Source of the DNA: Nemertoderma westbladi
Lineage: Eukaryota; Xenacoelomorpha; Nemertodermatida; Nemertodermatidae
Assembly (NCBI GenBank): GCA_032718475.1
Contig: JAUCBJ010008501.1
Location: 1 to 64,000, forward strand
Direction: 5' to 3'
Length of the DNA stretch: 64,000 nucleotides
Within the stretch, counting starts at the first letter, position 1; every line of letters starts with the position of its first letter. The notes below the pieces were generated by a model. The model was not told the origin of the DNA, did no database searches, and was given only the letters and a program-made list of their open reading frames with translations. The position numbers were made by a program, and so were the translations under genes. Shown in pieces: positions 24,212-33,165 of the stretch.

Positions 24212-25757
24212 TGAGGTAGAATAAAACGTCTGTCCTTATCTGATCTGATCTGATCTGACAGCATCTGATTCTATAACCAATCAGGAGAAAGAGATATAAT
24301 ATTTACCTAACTGTCTGTTAGGTAAATAGCCAATAGCTGACAGGCTGAATAGGGGATCACGTTTCAGGTTGCCTGTTACGTATCAGTATCATCATATGAA
24401 GTAGCAGTACAGGCATATCGGTATCATCTAAATGCACAAAGGCATGTTATTATATATTAAAAATGCGATATACAGTAGGATGAAGGATGGCGGATATGAA
24501 AGTTGTGTGATTGTCCCAGCAAAGATGGATAGTTTCAGATGTAAACAACTTTCGTAGATTTAGTTGGTGTTGAAACATTAAACTTTTATTAAAAATAATA
24601 CAGCCTTTGCTGCAATATTTGTTTCGTAAATCTTTCTTGTTAATAGTTATCTGTTAAATGTTAGTTTCTAGTTATCATTATTAATAGTTAAAGTTAATTA
24701 TATTAATTATAATTAATATTATTAATTAAGTACGGTAATGATTCTTATTAATATATTACATTTAAAATATGTATGAAATTTAAGAATTTTATTAATTTTA
24801 CTATTTATTAAAGAATATGGGAAGGTGGATGGGAATGTGGGAATTTATAAACACTTATTACCTTCCAATTGAAGGAAAAGAGCAGGTTACAGCGGCTGTA
24901 ATTTCTAACCAAAACAATAAACGACGTTGTTACCTACAAATTGGGAAAGGAGCAGGTTACCGAGACAGGGTTTTCTAACCAAAACAAACGATTTTGTTAC
25001 CTGGTATTCTTCACATGGGCGAAGAATACCAGACTTTCTGCCGTTTTATTTCACTTTGCAGTTACCCCTATGTGAAGAATACTAGGTTTTCACCAAAAAC
25101 ACAGGTTACAGAAGGGCTGAATATAACCAAAACAATAAACGAATTAGTATATGTGCAGGTTACTGTATAAGACATAAATAAGCTCTATAATACACTCAAT
25201 AAAGATAAATTAAAAAAGAATTAAAATCTTCAAATATAAAATTCCAATAAAAGTCGACCGAAAAGTGAAATCCTGGTATTCTTCACATGGGCGGTATTCT
25301 TCACATGGACCGACACCAAAATTTGGCACCAGCCGCTAAAAACAAATTTAAAATTTCTAGCTTATTTTATTTGAATTCCTTTTATAGTTCGTTTCAGTTA
25401 GTCTTTTAGTTAGTATCATTAGTTTCAGAGCGGGAAGTATTATATTGACACCCCCCCCCCCCCCCCCGGGTTTAAGGGGAATACCGGGGAAACTTCACAT
25501 GCTGACATAGGCAGAAAGTCCAGTACTCATTTAGCTACCATTTAAGGATGCAAGGCAGAGATGCCTCGCTAAACCCTTCAAAACATTCGTGCCGAAACGA
25601 AAACTACCTTGGCCCCATGCTGGGGTTGAACCCACAACCTCCGAGAGATGTGAATTCAATATAACCACTACACCAAGGTGCGCTCTGAACCAAGGTGGAA
25701 CAAGTGTCAGATACCGTCAGATCAGATCAGATAAGGACAGACGTTTTAGCCATCCTA
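24212..25757 (+). mobile_element. MULE-like element copy 1, 9-bp target duplication
   Basis: The ends are GAGGTAGAATAAAACGTCTG and, inverted, TAGGATGGCTAAAACGTCTG; both continue into TCCTTATCTGATCTGATCTG. The direct repeat CCTACCGCT flanks it (24203-24211 and 25758-25766). A perfect 9-bp duplication is typical of Mutator-like elements. The interior (1546 bp) has three GGTTACA/AACAATAAAC cassettes, paired TATTCTTCACATGGG words, a poly(C) run (about 25450-25467) and a tRNA-like segment. No transposase, so it is non-autonomous. Copy 2 lies inverted at 44511-46067. Confidence 0.8.
25607..25678 (-). ncRNA. tRNA-derived segment in MULE-like copy 1
   Basis: A 72-nt minus-strand segment begins CCTTGGTGTAGTGGTTATAT (A-box-like) and contains GGTTCAACCCC (B box). 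Its ends CCTTGG and CCAAGG pair as an acceptor stem. The T stem has a mismatch and no good anticodon arm forms, so it is a tRNA relic (SINE-like) rather than a functional tRNA. It could still act as an internal RNA polymerase III promoter. Confidence 0.6.
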
Positions 25758-26243
25758 CCTACCGCTACCAGTACAGCAGTTCCGGAATTAGATTAAGTCA
25801 GTGAGTACAGAAGTCAGGAAGTAGTACCGGTACTACTGTACTGCTGTAGTACGTAGTACTACCAGTACCAGCCTGCCAGTAAATCTAAGTTATTTAGTAT
25901 TACACTGCTCTACCAGTCTACTGTAGTATAGTAATACTTAAATAATAGTAGTATCAAAGTAGTACAGTCACTGATTGTCAGTCAGACAGTACTGCAGTAC
26001 TACCGGTACTGGACAGCTGGAGTAGGCTATTGGCTGATTGGAGAGCCGTACAGTGGAATATACTGCTGCCATATGCCTATCTGCCTATACAGCTATACTA
26101 GCCTATATATTATGTATTATGTACATTAATATAAAACATACATTATTAAAAAAACTCCGGCTCCGGTGATTTTTCTAACTCGCTCCGGTTCGGAGCCGGC
26201 TGTAAGAAACTCCGGCCGGAGCCGGAACTCCGATCGAGCCCTA

Positions 26244-26392
26244 GTAATAGTAATAAGCGCTCTAATCGGTTTGCGTAAGTTATAACTACAAACTACTGAA
26301 CTAGTTCGGCTCATGAATGCTGAACATCAACTTGCCGGAGCCGGAGCCGGACAAGCTTGTCCGGCCCGGAGCCGGAGCTCCGGTTGAACCCT
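26244..26392. repeat. GC-rich arm repeats CCGGAGCCGG
   Basis: A short stretch ending in a second CCGGAGCCGG block and the terminus-like GGAGCTCCGGTTGAACCCTA. It is probably the remaining end of another member of the GC-armed family. Confidence 0.45.
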
Positions 26393-26546
26393 ACTATGTA
26401 CCATGTACCTAGGCTAAGGCTACCTTTTAACTGTGAAGTAAACCTGTTTCATGTTACTTAGGCCTACTAACTGACTAACTACTATACTACAGTACCGGTA
26501 CCGGTATGTGATGCCCGTGTATATCAGTATATGTATCTGGGAATAA

Positions 26547-27659
26547 ATGTATCAAGATCACGACTACTGTATTATTGGAGGTAAGACAGGGTTAACTACC
26601 TCTAAACCCACAAATCACCCTACTTACCCTAATGGAAATCCCAGGCGTCTAGCTGGCTACGAGCGAAATAAAGGCTATAAACATTATCGCACATTCCAAG
26701 CCATTTCCGACGGCCAGCAATTTATAATGGAGGAATACAAATTGAGAATCAAAGAGAGAAAACATTTCAAAGATGGGTACACCAAAATTATTTATCACTG
26801 CCCACTCAACCGCAGAAACTACACCGTTAGATGTCCAAAAGCTTGTTACTTGCTCTTAGCTCCAGACAGTTCAGATTGCGAACTATTTATGTCTATTGCT
26901 GACCATAACCACCCGCTATCCATCTGTAACTTTTCAATATCCAAATCTACAAAGACTGCCATAATAACTATGTACACCGATGGAATTACTAAACCAGCTC
27001 ATATTATTCGTAAATTGGAGGAGCGTGGTATACAAATCGGTATACTTAAGTTGCGTAATTTCATATACCGCTATAAGCGGTCTGTTGGTTGCTACTCGGA
27101 TAGAATTATTGGAGGTAAGACAGGGATAACTACCTCTAAACCCACAAATCACCCTACTTACCCTAATGGAAATCCCAAGCGTCGAGCTGGCTACGAGCGA
27201 AATAAAGGCTATAAACATTCTCGCACATTCCAAGCCATTTCCGACGGCCAGCAATTTATAATGGAGGAATACAAATTGAGAATAAAAGAGAGAAAACATT
27301 TCAAAGATGGGTACACCAAAATTATTTATCTCTGCCCACTCAACCGCAAAAACTACACCGTTAGATGTCCAAAAGCTTGTTACCTGCTCTTAGCTCCAGA
27401 CAGTTCAGATTGCGAACTATTTATGTCTATTGCTGACCATAACCACCCGCTATCCATCTGTAAATTTTCAATATCCAAATCTACAAAGACTGCCATAATA
27501 ACTATATACAACGATGGAATTACTAAACCAGCTCATATTATTCGTAAATTGGAGGAGCGTGGTATACAAATCGGTATACTTAAGTTGCGTAATTTCTTAT
27601 ACCGCTATAAGCAGTCTCTTAGCTGTTGCTACTCGGATAGAAAATGGTTCCAATATTGA
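26547..27659 (+). CDS. duplicated FLYWCH/MULE-type zinc-binding domain protein
   Basis: An intact 370-residue frame is made of two nearly identical 178-residue halves (units start at 26571 and 27105, 534 bp apart). Each half has the order TFQAISDGQQFIMEEYKLRI, then HCPLNRRNYTVRCPKACYLL (YLCPLNRKNY in unit 2), then IADHNHP and KPAHIIRKLEERGIQI. The C...C...HNH spacing is that of FLYWCH/WRKY-GCM1-type DNA-binding domains found at the N-terminus of Mutator-like transposases. The following ITKPAHII..L motif is also typical. The catalytic transposase part is absent; the frame stops at TGA just before a 22-bp poly(C) run. It could be a domesticated or truncated transposon gene. I take the first ATG at 26547, though no upstream exon was excluded. 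Confidence 0.6.
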   Translation: MYQDHDYCIIGGKTGLTTSKPTNHPTYPNGNPRRLAGYERNKGYKHYRTFQAISDGQQFIMEEYKLRIKERKHFKDGYTKIIYHCPLNRRNYTVRCPKACYLLLAPDSSDCELFMSIADHNHPLSICNFSISKSTKTAIITMYTDGITKPAHIIRKLEERGIQIGILKLRNFIYRYKRSVGCYSDRIIGGKTGITTSKPTNHPTYPNGNPKRRAGYERNKGYKHSRTFQAISDGQQFIMEEYKLRIKERKHFKDGYTKIIYLCPLNRKNYTVRCPKACYLLLAPDSSDCELFMSIADHNHPLSICKFSISKSTKTAIITIYNDGITKPAHIIRKLEERGIQIGILKLRNFLYRYKQSLSCCYSDRKWFQY

Positions 27660-28788
27660 CCCCCCCCCCCCCCCCCCCCCCCTCAGTTCTTCCATATAAC
27701 TATTTGAGCTGGTAGGCCTATACTGTAAACTAGTATCGTAGTGTCGGGCGGTTGGCAATCAGGCAGGATGGATTAATTGTTGGTGATGATTTTGACGTGT
27801 TTTGGATCACTTATTTTTTGTTAATGATTAATAATAATATTGCAAATTTTTAATAATTTTAGTTCATATTGTGTTTGACAAAAATAAATCGAATGAAGGA
27901 GTATTATTATGTCTCTTATTATAATTTAGTGAAGCCTAACAATATGTTTCCTGGGCGTTGAAATCAAACAAACGAAAAGTCACACCTACATCTAGAGAGC
28001 AGTCCGATCAAATTATATGCAATAAGGAACCCGTAAAGGGACAATATTTTATAGAAAAAGTTCCTCCACCTCGTGCGCAGTTGTATTGTACCATTTGGAT
28101 GATGAAATTCGAAATTTTTTTCCAGGATTTCTAAAACATATTCAGAACGCAGAGGCCGGTATTTCTTAATTAATGGTAACTACTGTAAATAAAGAAAATC
28201 ACATATTGCTTTAAAATATTACAGTTTATTAATATATCATGTAGTAACGATTTTATAAACTATAAAATGAGGTAAAATTCTTGCTTTGAAAAAAGTACAG
28301 TATAGTTGGTTGTTGGAAATGCATAAAACCGAATTGTTCTAAAAATGTTAGTAAAATGTTAGTTCTGTAAACTAATATTAATTCGACTCTATAGAAAATG
28401 TCCGCCCTCTACAGTAAATATATTAACACTGTATGAGAGCTTCATGGCCTGAATAAATAATATATTCTAGAAGTCCTTTGTTTTTTCTTTAAAACTCGTC
28501 CCTTTAGGGGCTCCCTAAGAATGCATAGTAAGGCTGTGTGATAGACCCCTCGCCTCCACTTCACATAACCTGAATTCGTTGATGTGTTGTTTGTGAATTT
28601 TTTTATTGAATATATGCCTTTCCTTTAGTCAAATTGATTGTTGAATTCTGTCCGAGTGGTTGAGTTTTTCACGAGTTTGTAAGTTTTTAGCACGAGCGAA
28701 GCCAGTTCTTAGAATGTCAACGAGGGCAGAACATCTGAATTTTGCATAAAATGGATGGAAATAGTGTTTCCATAATATTTTATTTTGT
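27660..28788. other. no gene recognised; poly(C) run at the left edge
   Basis: A run of about 22 C bases at 27660-27682 follows the previous frame. The rest is AT-rich without supported genes. Confidence 0.4.
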
Positions 28789-28835
28789 TTGAAAATTAAT
28801 CACCAGCGTTATCATTGTCTCCTTAGATTTAATAA

Positions 28836-28972
28836 GATGTTACTATTAGGGCTACCAGGTACGGCACCTCTCGCTGCCATTCTGCAGGATGGGCCGGAAC
28901 TCTTACACCAAATCCTTAGTAACCCCAATCCCACACTCCTTCAATGCTATGCCGGCTTAGCAAATCAACAAA
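28836..28972 (+). other. short protein-like frame before the minisatellite
   Basis: The frame MLLLGLPGTAPLAAILQDGP continues with ELLHQILSNPNPTLLQCYAG before entering the 25-bp minisatellite. Its composition looks coding, and a CTCCTTAG acceptor-like site lies just upstream at about 28818-28825. I recognise no family; it may be a remnant exon invaded by the repeat. Confidence 0.25.
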
Positions 28973-30012
28973 ATTTCACCACCACTCCACTTCCACCGCC
29001 ATACCGCAACTCCACTTCCACCGCCACACCAGAGCCACACCATAACTTCATTTCCACCGCCACACCACAACTCAACTTCCACCGCTACACCACAACTCCA
29101 CTTCCACCGCAACACCACAACTCCACTTCCACCGCCACACCACAACTCCACTTCCACCGCCACACCACAACTCCACTTCGATCACCAGACCACAACTCCA
29201 CCGCCACACCTCAACTCCACTTCTACCGCCACACCACAACTCCACTTCCACCGCCACACCACAACTCCACTCCCACCACCACACCACAACTCCACTTCCC
29301 ACAACTCCACTTCCCACAACTCCACTTCCCACAACTCCACTTCCACCGCCACACCACAATTCCACTTCCACCGCCACACCACAACTCCACTTCCACCGCC
29401 ACACCACAACTCCACTTCCACCGCCACACCACAACTCCACGTCCACGTCCACCGCCACACCACAACTCCACTTCCACCGCCACACCACAACTCCATTTCC
29501 ACAGCTACACCACAACTCAACTTCCACCGCCATACCACAACTCCACTTCCACCGCCACACCACAACTCCACGTCCACCACAACTCCACTTCCACCGCCAC
29601 ACCACAACTCCACTTCCATAGCCACACCACAACTCCACTCCCACCGCCACACCACAACTCCACAGCCACACCACAACTCCACTTCCACCCCACAACTCCA
29701 CTTCCACAGCCACACCACAACTCCACTTCCACCGCCACACCACAACTCCACTTCCACCGCCACACCACAACTTCACTTGCACCGCCACACCACAACTCCA
29801 CGTCCACCGCCACACCACAACTCCACTTCCACACCACAACTCCACTTCCACAGCCACACCACAACTCCACTTCCACCGCCACACCACAACTCCTCTTCCA
29901 CAGCCACACCACAACTCCACTTCCACCCCACACCACAACTCCACTTCCACAGCCACACCACACCACACCACAACTCCACTTCCACCGCCACACCACAACT
30001 CTACTTCCACCA
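28973..30012. repeat. 25-bp minisatellite, about 40 copies
   Basis: The unit is ACACCACAACTCCACTTCC plus ACCGCC. Deletions give shorter units (for example three copies of CCCACAACTCCACTT near 29300). One strand has only A, C and T with almost no G, giving strong strand asymmetry. Since 25 is not a multiple of three, the frames cycle and all stay open; the long ORFs on both strands (28789-30063 and 29072-30136) are by-products. Confidence 0.9.
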
Positions 30013-30304
30013 TGGCTTTCTCGAGATTATCCGCATCATCAAGGCCAGTGTCCTTTAAGATAAGATGTATCATGGATTCTCTTTGGGTTTTCGGTAATGA
30101 AGAATGATGCGGAATACAGTTATTTATGGGATGCATCTTAAGGACGGGGGTTACCCCTTATCTTTTTTTCATCAGATTTTTTTTAATGTGTTTTCCGATG
30201 TAAATTTTTGTGGTGATTCCAAATCTGAAATCAGTTTTTCGATTACTTGTTTTGTTATCGAGTTATGGCAACTTTTGTAATTTTCATCCAAAATTTGAAA
30301 ATTT

Positions 30305-30966
30305 TAATTTTGGTGCAGCACCACATTTGACACCAAAAAATATTATGAAACACCCAGAAATGTCGAAATATTTTGCCATTTTCGGAATCAGGCCGAAAAT
30401 TAGCCTATAGGTATCAAAACCGCAGAAGAAGATCATTTTTGAAAAATTTAAGAAAAATTTCACTTTTGGTGCCTGTTTGGTTAGTTGTAATCAGGAGGAA
30501 ATTTAAAACATGTTTTTCTCGGTTTATCATTTTTTTCACATCATTCCCTACTGGTACTGTGATTTTTAACCGATTTTAATTCTGTTTGCGTTTTTTCGAA
30601 GCTCCTGGTGTCGCCAATAAACGATACTACCAGTTTTTTTGTTTTTAATTATATGAAAAGTTACAGCATTTATCAAAATATGCTAAAAATTCCCGAATTT
30701 TGAAAATACTAGAATTATTAGCACATTTTGATATTATAAATAATGTAACTTTTTATATATTTCAAAAAAAATAAATCTGGCAGTATCGTTTGTTTGCGAC
30801 ACCAGGAGCTTCGAAAACACGCAAACAGAATTAAAATCGGAAACCTATATTGATACCTATAGGCTAATTTTCGGCGCCGATTCCGAAAATGGCAAAATAT
30901 TTCGACATTTCTGGGTGTTTGATGGTCTTTTTGGTGTCAAATGTGGTGCTGCACCAAAAATAAAAA
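30305..30966. repeat. imperfect palindrome
   Basis: Outer arms 30305-30415 and 30845-30966 share TTTTGGTGCAGCACCACATT and its inverse. Inner arms 30555-30655 and 30745-30835 share CGAAGCTCCTGGTGTCGC and its inverse. The left arm has about 130 bp with no counterpart on the right. It is probably another decayed fold-back element. Confidence 0.6.
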
Positions 30967-31650
30967 CAATGACTGCAAATTTGCTGATGACCTATTTATA
31001 ATTAATTATTATTATCTGGAAAGCAGTTAGGAAGCCGGATATAGAAAATGTTCGTGATAAAAATTATAAGGTAATAAAGGAGAGAAAAAAAATAAGTGAA
31101 GAAGATATTATAATATTATTCTGGTAAATGAGATAATAATAGATAAATGTTGTTCCTCCTGATTATCAAATGACTATAGGAATAAGTAACTTTTTATGCA
31201 TGTCGAGCAAGAGCATATCGGTCAGGTTATCATTAGGAGTGCTGACCAATGTCCCAAAACCCATACATTTGTGCAATTGTATAATAATATTCTGCTAAGA
31301 TAATGATAAACTACCTTTGTAAAAAAAATGGCTTTACACAAACAAAACACCGCCCATATTACTATGTAGATTCTAAATCGTAGATCAGGTTGTGTTGTCT
31401 AGATAATGTTGAACAAACAAACAGACAGACACACACGACAGACAAACAGAAACTAAATGTCGCCTGTTTTACATCATTACTTACTGCGAACGAACCCCTT
31501 ATAACAACATCCGATAATCTTGCAGATAGTCGCGCAAGTGAAATAAAGTATCGTTTATTGTTTTGGTTAGGAAATATGAATTGGAGTTGAGCTGTTAATG
31601 CAACTGTAATTAATGATGTAATATTATGGTTTTGTTCAGAAATTGAAAAA
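30967..31650. other. no gene recognised
   Basis: AT-rich spacer. A single reversed cassette end (TCGTTTATTGTTTTGGTTAG) lies at 31551-31570. Confidence 0.35.
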
Positions 31651-31864
31651 AGGAGGAAGCACATCACTGGGGGTTGAACCAGGGCTATACGTACGTCGCC
31701 CGCTGTTATATGATATGCAACTTAAGACTGTCCGTTCAATACAAGTGGATTGGATGGAAAAGTAAGTGTCAGGGGCTAGAGGCTGAACTGGTTAGCGCTA
31801 CTGATGAGGCCTGATAGGCTGAAACGTGCTTATAGCGCTGGTACCCCCGGTGACGTGCTTCCTC
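31651..31864. mobile_element. 214-bp hairpin-ended (MITE-like) element
   Basis: GAGGAAGCACATCACTGGGG at the left is matched by the inverse CCCCGGTGACGTGCTTCCTC at the right, with two mismatches. A B-box-like GGTTCAACCCCC is present on the minus strand near 31668. The interior includes the hammerhead-like fold described separately. Confidence 0.55.
31794..31839 (+). ncRNA. hammerhead ribozyme-like motif (candidate)
   Basis: In order: AGCGCTA (stem I, 5' strand), CTGATGA (31801-31807), GGCCT-GAT-AGGCT (stem II with one G.U pair), GAAA (31821-31824), CGTGCT in place of stem III, the triplet TTA, and TAGCGCT (stem I, 3' strand, 31833-31839). The conserved core CUGAUGA/GAAA and the 7-bp stem I fit a type I hammerhead with predicted cleavage after 31832. 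Stem III is very weak (only the A-U closing pair plus a possible G-C), so activity is doubtful. Small-stem-III hammerheads are known in animal retroelements. Confidence 0.45.
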
Positions 31865-32563
31865 ATTTTTCCATTTCTGAACAAAACACTTATTTATTAC
31901 ATTATTGGTTAGACACCTGCAGTTCCGAGCACTCACAGGTCATGTATAAAGACGAATGACATGCATATCATATGCTCTAACTGTAATTTACATATACAAA
32001 TACAATACTGTAGAATATATGAAGGGCGCAAAAATTCGCAAAAGTTTATATGTAGACTGTTAGATGGAGCCGATTTTGCAGACCAATTCGACTCTGCCGA
32101 CCACCCCTGTATGTGATATATGTAAGCCGACAACTTGCGACTTTCTCGCAGTTTCCAGTGCCGAATCCAAGCCGACCACTTGCGACTTAGTCTCAGTTCA
32201 AATTGTCTCTACCTGTATAACCTGCTATAATATAAATATCATATAAATAGTAATATTTAATAGTAATTTTAGTACGTTAATGTATGCCAGAAAGTCATGG
32301 GTTGTCCACCTTGATTATTTTCTCCATGGGGCTGCTATATAGCACAATAATGTGCACAGCAAGCTGATTCTCACGGCGAAGCATTGTCCTGCATAGCGGA
32401 GGCGGTTCCGTTAAAGTGTCAAGCTAGGGGAGATTAATGGAACACCTCAATATCTGTAAATGTATCTGTAAATTTAAAAATGTTGATTAAATTAAATACG
32501 GATTTGTATTACGGCTGGGGTTATAATATTACATTGTAGAGTAGGCCTACATATCCCAGTTAA
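31865..32563. other. no gene recognised
   Basis: Spacer sequence with a short repeated word GCCGACCACTTGCGACTT near 32125-32190. No supported gene. Confidence 0.35.
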
Positions 32564-32672
32564 AACGGTGCTAGCATATTGCCAGCACCGTTCTGCATCA
32601 TTTGTGCTAACATTTTGCAAGCACAAATGTCATACCCTTACCCTGTCAAAATGCTAGCATTTTGCAAGCATT
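32564..32672. repeat. series of hairpins with a common core
   Basis: Three consecutive hairpins share the core GCTARCATWTTGCMAGC but have different outer stems: AACGGT/ACCGTT (32564-32592), CATTTGT/ACAAATG (32599-32629) and AAT/ATT (32650-32672). A fourth core CAGCATTTTGCAAGCA follows. The stems differ yet remain complementary. Confidence 0.6.
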
Positions 32673-33014
32673 ATTTCCAGCATTTTGCAAGCATATTGTA
32701 AGAATATTAAATCTAGACCCCAGCATTATGTTAACATTCTGCAACAAATATTTATTGACTTGAAACAGCCGCCCCAAATCACTCGGAATACTATACTCTT
32801 TGCAATGTTCTCAAGTCGAGAATCTATAGCTTAAGGGGGTGCCCCCACCACTGGCTTGGTAGTCATCATCTTGAACATTTTTTTTGAACATCTTGAATTA
32901 TAATATTAAATTGAATTGTAATAAAACAAAAGTGTCAATAAATTTGAAACATACTGCATTAGTAAACTACAATTTAAAGTAGATTATTCAAACACAAATA
33001 ATTATAGTTGACAT

Positions 33015-33165
33015 GACTGACAGTTATTGCCCCATGTCCGACTATTCTGACGGTTATTAACTCCATGTCCGACAATACTGACAGTTATTGCCCCATGTCC
33101 GACAATACTGACAGTTATTAACTCCATGTCCGACAATACTGACTGTTATTAACTCCATGTCCATC
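33015..33165. repeat. 30-bp tandem repeat, five copies
   Basis: The unit is GACAGTTATTGCCCCATGTC followed by CGACAATACT, with alternating GCCCC and AACTC variants. On the minus strand it adds a 10-residue repeat (NNCQYCRTWG) to the end of the zinc-knuckle frame. Confidence 0.85.

Larger units (their letters stand above)
19448..26243. mobile_element. possible outer TIR element with CCGGAGCCGG arms
   Basis: The left border reads TAGGGCTCGATCGGAGT and is followed by GGAGCCGGAGCCGGAG repeats. The right border reads CTCCGATCGAGCCCTA and is preceded by the same repeats inverted. Between them lie three other complete insertions. A further related end (GGAGCTCCGGTTGAACCCTA) is at about 26373-26392. 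I found no perfect target duplication, so the span could also be two halves of separate copies. If single, the element without its insertions would be under 1 kb. Confidence 0.5.

Noticed and set aside
28789-30136. Long ORFs on both strands (424 and 354 residues)
   Set aside because: Both are produced by the 25-bp minisatellite, with residue patterns cycling every 25 codons.
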